A stretch of DNA of 24,124 nucleotides from Mnemiopsis leidyi (lineage: Eukaryota; Ctenophora; Tentaculata; Lobata; Bolinopsidae), in assembly GCA_000226015.1 (NCBI GenBank), contig JH153212.1:671855-695978 (forward strand), read 5' to 3'. Made by a program: the position numbers and the translations under genes. Positions 1 through 9,000 of this stretch are shown in pieces; the stretch's first letter is position 1, and each line of letters opens with the position of its first letter. The notes beneath the pieces were generated by a model. It did not search any database and was not told where the DNA came from. It saw nothing but the letters and a program-made list of their open reading frames with translations.

Positions 1-52
1 CTAGTTCGTTGTAGAGGGTTACTGCTAGTATTTTTACTTTGCTTTCTCAGTT
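1..52 (-). other. Start of the 3'UTR of the lectin-propeller gene
   Basis: This is the sequence after the TAG stop at 53-55. No polyadenylation signal is seen before the window ends. If the last exon actually splices onward upstream of the stop, this would be intron; I saw no strong donor. Confidence 0.45.
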
Positions 53-3000
53 CTATCCTGGATTTAATGCATTCCGAATCAAACCACTTGTTCTTAGCTG
101 GTTTTCTGCCGTGCCGCTTTTTGGTAACCTTCTTTTTATTTGCAGCGACAATTCCGCCGTGTCGGAGATTGCTTTAGTGAGGTCTTTATTAAGTTTTTCC
201 ACGTCTTCTGGTGTGGAACAAGCAGCATTTCGAATAGCTTCGTACTGGGCATTCAGGGAAGGGTCGTTTTGTACGCCCTGGTAGCTTACCGGGGAAGAGA
301 CTTGATCCCATTGGTACCTAGGTGGGAGTTCGGTGAACCTTTCTGTGATCTTTATTTGGTCCAAATTTGAGGATCTTCTGATTCGGCATTTGATCGGTCG
401 ATGATCCGAGAAGTCAGTGAAGTCTGAAGTTATGTACTAACAAGCTATTAGAAACGAAATATATATTTGATGAAACGTTCAGAAAACACAGGAATCTATA
501 TTCTACAAAAATAATGAAAATTTGGTATAATATGTACCTGAATTAGTCCCCAAATCAGCTGGCTCGGCCAAGATTTTCTTCCCATCCAGAACATACAAGA
601 CGTTACCAGAGATGGAGTCAACCTTGACGTTGGAAACACCCTCTCTCAGAAGTCGGTTGACTTCATCAGGAGAATTCACTCCCTGCTTCACGATGAATTC
701 GTCGTCTTGGTAAACGTAGAACTCTGGCTTCACTGAAACACAATCACAATTTTATCGATGCACTAATTAATATACAATGAACGGATAATAATCTTAAAAC
801 TTTAGAGGTCATAAATCTGGTTTCGACATGCCAAAAAATGTTGACAGAGCAATCTACTTACATCGCTTTAACATACTGTCACGTGTTCCAAGACTGGAGT
901 ATCCTAATGGCCAGGAACGACCTGGTGTTGAGGGCACAGCGAAAATCTGTTCTGTGGCAGGATTGTATTCTTTGATTGAAGGGGTGTATTCTCCACCATA
1001 ATATAATTTTCCGTTCTCGAAAATTAGACCAGCTATTCCATTGCTGTCTACAGCGATAGTCTCTCCCATCTCTTCCCCTGAATCATGAAAGTCACACATA
1101 ATATACCTAACAGTTAACATGAATGGTGCCTGCATTATGATAGAACATCAATAGTGAACCACTCACACAAGTATCAAGGATTAAGGGAGTACCCTGACAT
1201 ACCTGGTGCCAAACGTTTAACTAGGGTATCCCTCTCATCAGTGTAGTACAAAACGCCAGTTTCGGGATCAACCGCCAAAGATGAAGGGTTGGATGAGGAG
1301 GAAACAAATGTAACCTCTCCAGATGGAGAAACACGGGAAATTTTGTTGGGGTAGCTGTTGTGAGCCACATATATTTCGCCAGTTTTCGAAACAACTGTTA
1401 CTGCAGTAGGTTCAGTAAAATCATCGGCTTCAACTATTACTTGCTCGTTGTTTCCACTGTAGTCGATCTTAGACAAGATTCCCGATTTCGGGTCAGTGAG
1501 GTAGAGCATATTGTTTGCTGCTGCAATTCCATTAACTGAGCCATTGTCCAAGAGTTTCACACTTTGAGCCCCTGTAAAAATGTATGAATTGATATTGTTC
1601 AATAGGATGCAATTCTCAAATCTCAATCCGTCGACCATGCGATAGTTGATATTGATTACTATACGAGTTTCTAACATGGGTTCAAATTTAGTTCTCTACT
1701 GACCCCCCCCCCCCTAATTTTTCTATCAACAAGCCCATAGATATTGCCGCATTGGGCTCGGGGCCAAATTAATAGCCAATGAAAAAAAGTCACCTGGGGA
1801 AAAGAGGTTTAGTCGAAATACTCCTTCCTTAGTTGAATAGAAGAGTAACCCTCTACGGGCATCTACAGAAGCAGCCAAAGTTTTGTCGATTGGAACAGTT
1901 CTTGTTTGTCCATTCTCTAAATTCGTGATGGAAACTCCTTTGGAGTTCATGGAATACACCATCTTTTCATGGGCTGAAAGGCAAAAGTTTTAATTGAAAT
2001 GCTCAAATTTTCAATGTCCTATCTTATCGATCTAAAATCAAACAAAAAAGAAGTTCTATGATTTTGCGATGAAACGAAAGACACCTTGAAAAGCAATCCA
2101 GATAAAATAAATCTGTCAAAACCTGGCTTGGAATATTTGATGGAGTATGAACTTGCCACCTGGGCCCCAGTGTTTGGTATGAAGACACTTCTCTCGCTGT
2201 TACCGAATAGAAAACGTCTAATTCCAGATACCCCCGACACAGTGTAAAGAACAGAGTTTGGAACGAGTTGTATACTGGATATCGGACCACTGCAAGAAAA
2301 CAGTTCTTTAACATCATTCCTCCTTTTTGGGTCTATGTACTTGACAGACTGTCCATCCACAAAGAACAGACGGTTGCTTGTAGAACAGAAGGCAATCGGT
2401 CCACTGAGATTAACATCTGGGTAGATAGCAAAACGTTCTTTAGCTGTCCCATCTTCGCTACCGCGATAAATTGCACTGCTCATTTTTTGTCCTTCATTCC
2501 AATACAAATCTCTGAAGTGAGTAAATAATTAAAGTTAAGTAAACATAGACTGAAGCACATTTTAAGAGAAATTTACCACTCGGTTGTATTGGAGCTACTT
2601 TTATATCATCGAAAAGTCAAGCGCTACAAACCCCGTGTTTCTGTCAAATGTAATGTATTCAGGATTGTTAAGACCTCTGTACAAAATCCTCATGCCATCA
2701 TTCTTGATATCATATTTGTATATCATCGATCCAGAAACCAGGTACACCATTCCGTTTCCGTAAACCAGGTCAGAGAAATTCTCTTCACTCACCAGTGTCG
2801 AGGAATCGCTTACTGAGGCTGCGGAATTTATAGAGGCTAAGCGGATGAGGAGAAAGCGGTTTCGAGCGATGTATGCGATTGCAATAACTGATCATCGTGC
2901 ATGAAATGTATCACGGAATTTTACCTACCTCCTCTACCAATTTGACGTCTGTACAGAAAACCACTTTTAGGTTCAACAAAGTACATAGTTGGGGTTCCTT

Positions 3001-6000
3001 GTTCACTTGGCACAACTGCTACTTTCGTAGCTCCATTTTTCTGTAGCTCAAGCGTTCTGTAAATAAACAAAGCTAAATCAATCTGAGTTAATTCGAGTTA
3101 TAAGGATGTTTGATAGTTATTATCTGCGCTAAGTAGAAAGATTCATTTCTATCATGTCATTGAAAATATATCGAACGTTGGAGTATATCTAAAAGACCTT
3201 GCAGGATTAGTCACTTCTGCTTCGGAAACAGAGTCTTGGCCAGCTAGCAAGACATAGGAGGCAGGGGATGGTGACATGGAAGAGAAATAAACATCGAAAC
3301 CGGAAGGTTGGTATTCTAGCTCCATAAGGGAAACACTGACCCTTCCTTCGGGGTCATATGCAAATACCTGCAGGAAATTTGTTCGTAAGACGGGTTCAAC
3401 AATCCATTTAGTTACGAATAAGGGTGACAAAAAGTTTGAACGAAGTGTCACTGTGTGATGACAAACCTCATTATTAGAAAGAACCAGGTACAACTTCCCA
3501 CCAGAAGCAAATAGTTTGACAATAGGATAGTCAAACATCTCAGCAGTTCTCACTAGACCTGAGCATGGAGAACTTTACATGGGCCCTCGTCTTAATAAAC
3601 TAATACATCAATAATCAGGAAACAGAATATCAATCAACAATTGTTCTTCTCATATAAAATATGTATCTGTAAAGCTCATACCGATAGATGGATTAACTTT
3701 CTTTAGAGTTTTTTTGTCTGCATCAGTGTAATAAATAAACCCATCGCTAGGATTGAACTCCACCAAATCGGGTTCAGCAACTATTGGGTTGGATAAGAGG
3801 ACTTTGTAACTCTTCTTCTCCAAGTCTCCCAGGATAACCCTGGCTTTCTTGTCCTCTCCCTCGGTCCAATACACCATGCTGAATTGGTGTAGTACTATTA
3901 CGTTCATTCTCAGGATTACAAAAACTTTTTAAGGAATTGATGCAAAGATATACCGGTTGAAAAATACTATCCCTCAAATCGAGCTGGCAAATAAGATAAA
4001 AATTATGAACAATTGAAGGTCCTACTTGTCATATGCAGAGAGTTGTCGAGGATTCCGCAGGCCCGTGTAAGCTTTCACTTTATTGCTTGGATTTTTTAAG
4101 TTCACCCTGAATATTTCTTTCAAGACCTGGTCCAGAAAATACAACTTTCCGTTTTTGAAGTCCACAGCAAAAGACGTAATTTCGTCCGAACTTGTAACTT
4201 CTGTTTCCTCTCCTAAAGGACAAAAATCTACAATAATCTGTTACACAGGCCCTGGGTCAATAAATCTATCAGGACTATTTCACAAAATCTTCTAGGTACT
4301 AGACTATAATTATTCTACCCACCTTTCTCATTGACAGGTCTCTTGAAAATAGCGTTTCCTCTCTGATAGTATATCATATTTTCCACTGAATCAACCTAAC
4401 GTGGAGAAAAATGCTATGTATCAAAATGATTTCTAACGCATGAAATCCTAAATCTCTGAAAAAGATCGTTTAATTTCTAAAAACTGAAATCTATCACAGT
4501 CCTCATTCTAGAAAGCTCATCCATGAATCACCTTGAAGTTTGTTCCGTCAATTTCAAGAGACAACTTCTTGTCAGGGTTATTATACAGATTGGATATAGT
4601 CACAGTGGCGGGAGAAGATTTTGTAGCCGGTTTTCCAATCAACACGTATCCTTTATCCTCATCCTCAGAAGGGGTGGCACCCTGCTTCACATCCAGCTCG
4701 GAGATAGGATCGTCTGAGTTGCTTGCCAGAAAGAACTCGTCACGATTGTTGCTTAGAGTCAGAAAGCGGATTTCCTTCATTTTTCGATAAAACAGACGAC
4801 CTACCATGGGATCAGTTTATTAAGCTATTACAAATTTGAAAAACCTTTTTACCATAAATAAGAAATTGAATCTTAACTCAGTCACCATCCAACATATTTA
4901 AAAAAAACTAGCGGTATTATATCGGATGTACCTTTGGTAAACGTGAGAGTTGTTTCACCTCCCTTTTCAACGTTTTCTAACAATTTTATCGATTCAGGCA
5001 TCTTGGATTTTGGAAACGCATTCACATAGCGAATTTCACCAGAGCGCGGCTGAGAGTAAAAGTAGAGATAATGTTTCAGGATTATTAATGAGAACTATTC
5101 TTTTTTGCAATTGCTGAAAGATGTACATTTCTGGAAGATCGGTAGACAGAGTTCAATATTCTATTATCCCAACATACCGAATGAAAGAATATCTTTCCTT
5201 CTACAGGGCTGTACGTCCATCCTCCGAACTGTTCCACAGAGAAAACATAAAAATTCTCATTTTCCATGAGGGGTGATCCATCGGCATTGCCATACGCAAA
5301 TTTCATCTGACCGTCTTCTTCAAAACTCCATATGAGCATCCTGGTGGATAAATTTACCCATAATGCTTTCAGTACTCTGAACTAATGCCCCTTTTTTCCA
5401 ATATTCATGTAAACAGGATATTTTACAAGATTTTCATTTCAGTGACTTAATTATAGAATTATGCAGAGTAATTCTAATCTGTACTACAGAAAAAACGGGA
5501 TACCTTTTCCAGCTGTCTAGGACAATCTTATTTACTTTCCCAACACCACTAAACACGGTTTTGTGACCAACTCTTTCACGATTGTCCCTCATTTTAAGTT
5601 CAAGTTTTGCATCAAATCTTGTGATGTTTCCGTTCGATACATAAAAAGTATTCTTTGTCTTAGTGCAAACTGCCATCCCATCAATGTTCTCTATTGACAG
5701 TATGCGCTCGATTGTTCCTGAAATTCGCTCGTGACTTAAGGTGAAATAACACGTGGACTCTGTTTCAAATAAACCTTAAGAAGTACACTGTACAAATGAA
5801 TGGGAAAACGAAAATATTGCATAGGATTGAAGTACCAGGACTTCCAATAGGACTTGAGTTGATTGAATTTCCCGTCAAATAGTAAATCTGGCTGTTTGTG
5901 GGGTCGCTTGTGATATGATCAGCAACAGGGAGGGTGGTGTATCGAGTATCGTGGGTGTTAACGACATCCCGCTTAAAGACCCTCTTTCCTTGCTTGTAGG

Positions 6001-9000
6001 TGAGATATGTCGAGTAACCTCTTCCGGATAAACCCGGTGTACCTCCAAACTTTCTGAAAATGGTGGAGCTAAATCAATTTTTCGTTGTTATTAATTTTTT
6101 TTGACTGTTTACATATTTGACCTTTCCGGCTTTTCGATTTTATGATTCAGCATTTACTAACTCGAAGTTACTTTCACAAACTGCGGCTCCCGGTACACAA
6201 AATGTATTCACAGAAATTAATTAGATAAGAATGTTCTTGTAGTCCGTTTCTAATTAAAAATTTCATATACGAATTAACCAAATTGGTGCGGAATTTACCA
6301 GCAAAATAAATTGGCGAACAGCCGTAGCCTAAAAGTAATGTAAAATACCCCCCCTTTCAAGAAACCATAAAACAAACATTATAAGAAAAAGCATAATGAA
6401 AGTGTATTATGAGTACTATAATACCGCAGCAAATATCACAAATACCAATTATTGAAGCGAACAAATAACATGCAATTATTCAAATATCTGATTCAATATC
6501 AAGTCAATTCAATATATAGATTTAAATAAAAATCAATGTTAAAATGGTCAAATATTTATAATAAAATCCATTGAATGAGCTTTCATTCAATGGTGTTCTG
6601 TCACAGTTCATGAAAATTTCTGTGAGTGAGTCAGTCTGTTCTAACGTCAAATGTACAGTTCCAAGATATATTTATTGTCAGTCACAGTTGAGTAGTCGTT
6701 CGATGAAACGGTCGTTGTCCCGTCGTCATTGTTTGTCCTTGCAAGTCAAGTAATTTTTGTTCAGTTCTTCTAACTTACTCAGCGCGAGCAGGATCGTTTG
6801 GTATGCACCCATCTTCTCCTTCCACACAATCTGTAAACAAATTTTATTTAAGTTTATTAAGAGTTCCTTTAGGTTATCGATCCTAAAACTCCAAACAGTA
6901 AAATAGTGCCCCAACTTGCTGTTATGAAAATCTCCACAAAAATACAAAGTTCGGTAAAAGAAATAAATCCGTACAAGTTACCTGATTCACAAACGAATGA
7001 ATATTTGTACTCCATAAGATAGACCATGGCTCCCTGGTCCCACCAACTTCCATGGTCGGGACTTGCAGGACTATGTTTTATAATCACAAAATCTGCTTCT
7101 TTTCTTCCTATCTCACCATCCTGAAGATTTTGGTGGTAAATATACAACCATGTCACCTCTGATGACACGAAATGCTTCCTCGACGATTTTCCATCATCTT
7201 TCAGATTAAAAAGCTCATTTCTTTTGAACAATAGTGCTTGTTGCTCCTAACTAACATTATTGTCAGGCTGCTCAGTTCCCCAGTTAGTGTAGGATATTCT
7301 CTCTGAGCTCGAACATAAGAACTCTCCTTCGACGTTGTAATCCAGAACACCTAACCACGACGTTGATCTGAATTTAAGGAAATCTCCGTTAAGGGATGTC
7401 TTGATGTCTCAAAATTGATTAATCAAGAAAAAATTAATTAGATTCTGGTCAACATCTAATGATGATATATTTCTTTCTTACCTTATGATACTAGCCACAA
7501 ACTCGTTTTGCTTTGAGTTTGAAGGGCATGCCAGGTTACCGCCTGTATTGACGCAACGACTTTGTGCTTCCCAAAATGAAGCAGGTCCACGGTGATATAT
7601 GAATCGTTTTCCACTACTCACGTCTGTCGACGCTGCAACAAATACAGAAATATAGATGGATTTGATTAGATTTAAAGTAAACCCATATATTTTATGCCAT
7701 ATTCTCAAATCATCATTGCTCTGTGTTCTGGCACACAGTGTCCTTTTGACCAACCAAAATCACTTCTACTACAAATTAGAAAAAAAATACCTTGCACTAT
7801 TGGCCCCTCGCCGTATTGGGGAGCCTCAGTAGTGGCAACAACGTCCTCTGGATCGAAATTGCCCCAACCTGGACACTGAAATATGAACCATCAATTACAA
7901 TTCGAAATTAAATCAACAAATAAAAGATGCCAATGTTTTTGGTGTAATAAAAGACGTATCAACAAAATAAACCGTACTTGACACAGAAAGGGCAGTTTCC
8001 TGTTTCCATCAGAGTCATCCCAATATCTCAGTAGTTTGTGGACAGCAACGTAATGTTGTCCCCTCATGCTGTAGTCAGAGACACGAATGTTATCGGGCTG
8101 CTGTGAACCCCAGTTATCATACGATAGATTCGTTCCATCGCTTGCCCATTTAAAAGTCCCTTCTTGAGCCACATCTGTCAAACCTATCCAGAACTGAGGG
8201 AAAAATTTTAAACATACTGATCACTGACCAACTGAGCGTATTTTTGTATATCATACATGACAAAACTGAATAATTTGTGCATAAGGGCACTGGACGACAG
8301 TTTGATTATTAGTGATAATTAGTGTCACTCACCCAGTTATCGTCGCTATAGTACTGTGCCATACTTCCCATATCAATGGGATCTGATTGGAACATGATTC
8401 GAGTGGCATCAAAGTTCTGTTTTAGAGAATTTATCTTTGCCAGTGTCATTTTTCGTTCCTCACATTTAGCTTTAGCGTCATTCCAGTTCAAGCGCTCTTT
8501 GTAGGCAAAATATCGGTTCACTGAAGATTAAACAGAGGCTTTAGGGAAGTAATTACCAATTAGTTTGTTCCGTAGGATAGAAGTTTAACAATCACATTTT
8601 CATTTCAAAGGACCATCTGAAAGTATTAAAGTTCGCGTTCAATCACTATCATAACCAGATATAAAAATTCCAATTACTAAATGGAAGGATTTCTTGGTCG
8701 TCTTTTTAAGGTAAATATACAGCGTGAAATATATTATAGGGACCAAAATTCTCACAGCTGTTTTTTTCTTATTTGAGCGAAAACATTATTTATCTTACGC
8801 AATTCTTGTTCTTTGACTTAGAGACACCGAAGTAATCTAGACTTTTTAGTCGATTCACCATTTTTTACATTCAAGACGAGAAAAAATAGCTTTTAAGGAA
8901 TGATATGGATAGCTAACGGTTGAGGTACAACCTTAACTCACTAACCAGCACACTCCGGTGGGGGAGAATTCATTTTAACTTCAACAGTGCTGTCTAACTG

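Noticed and set aside
1703-1714. Run of 12 C in an intron as a functional site
   Set aside because: It is a simple homopolymer in an intron with nothing else to support a role.
53-6053. LDL-receptor-type membrane receptor
   Set aside because: YWTD-like blades are present, but there are no LDLa or EGF modules and no transmembrane segment in the assembled frame.
7246-7248. In-frame TAG read as a nonsense mutation or gene end
   Set aside because: Removing a 54-bp GT-AG intron restores the domain at a conserved intron position and phase, and the frame continues for more than 1300 residues.
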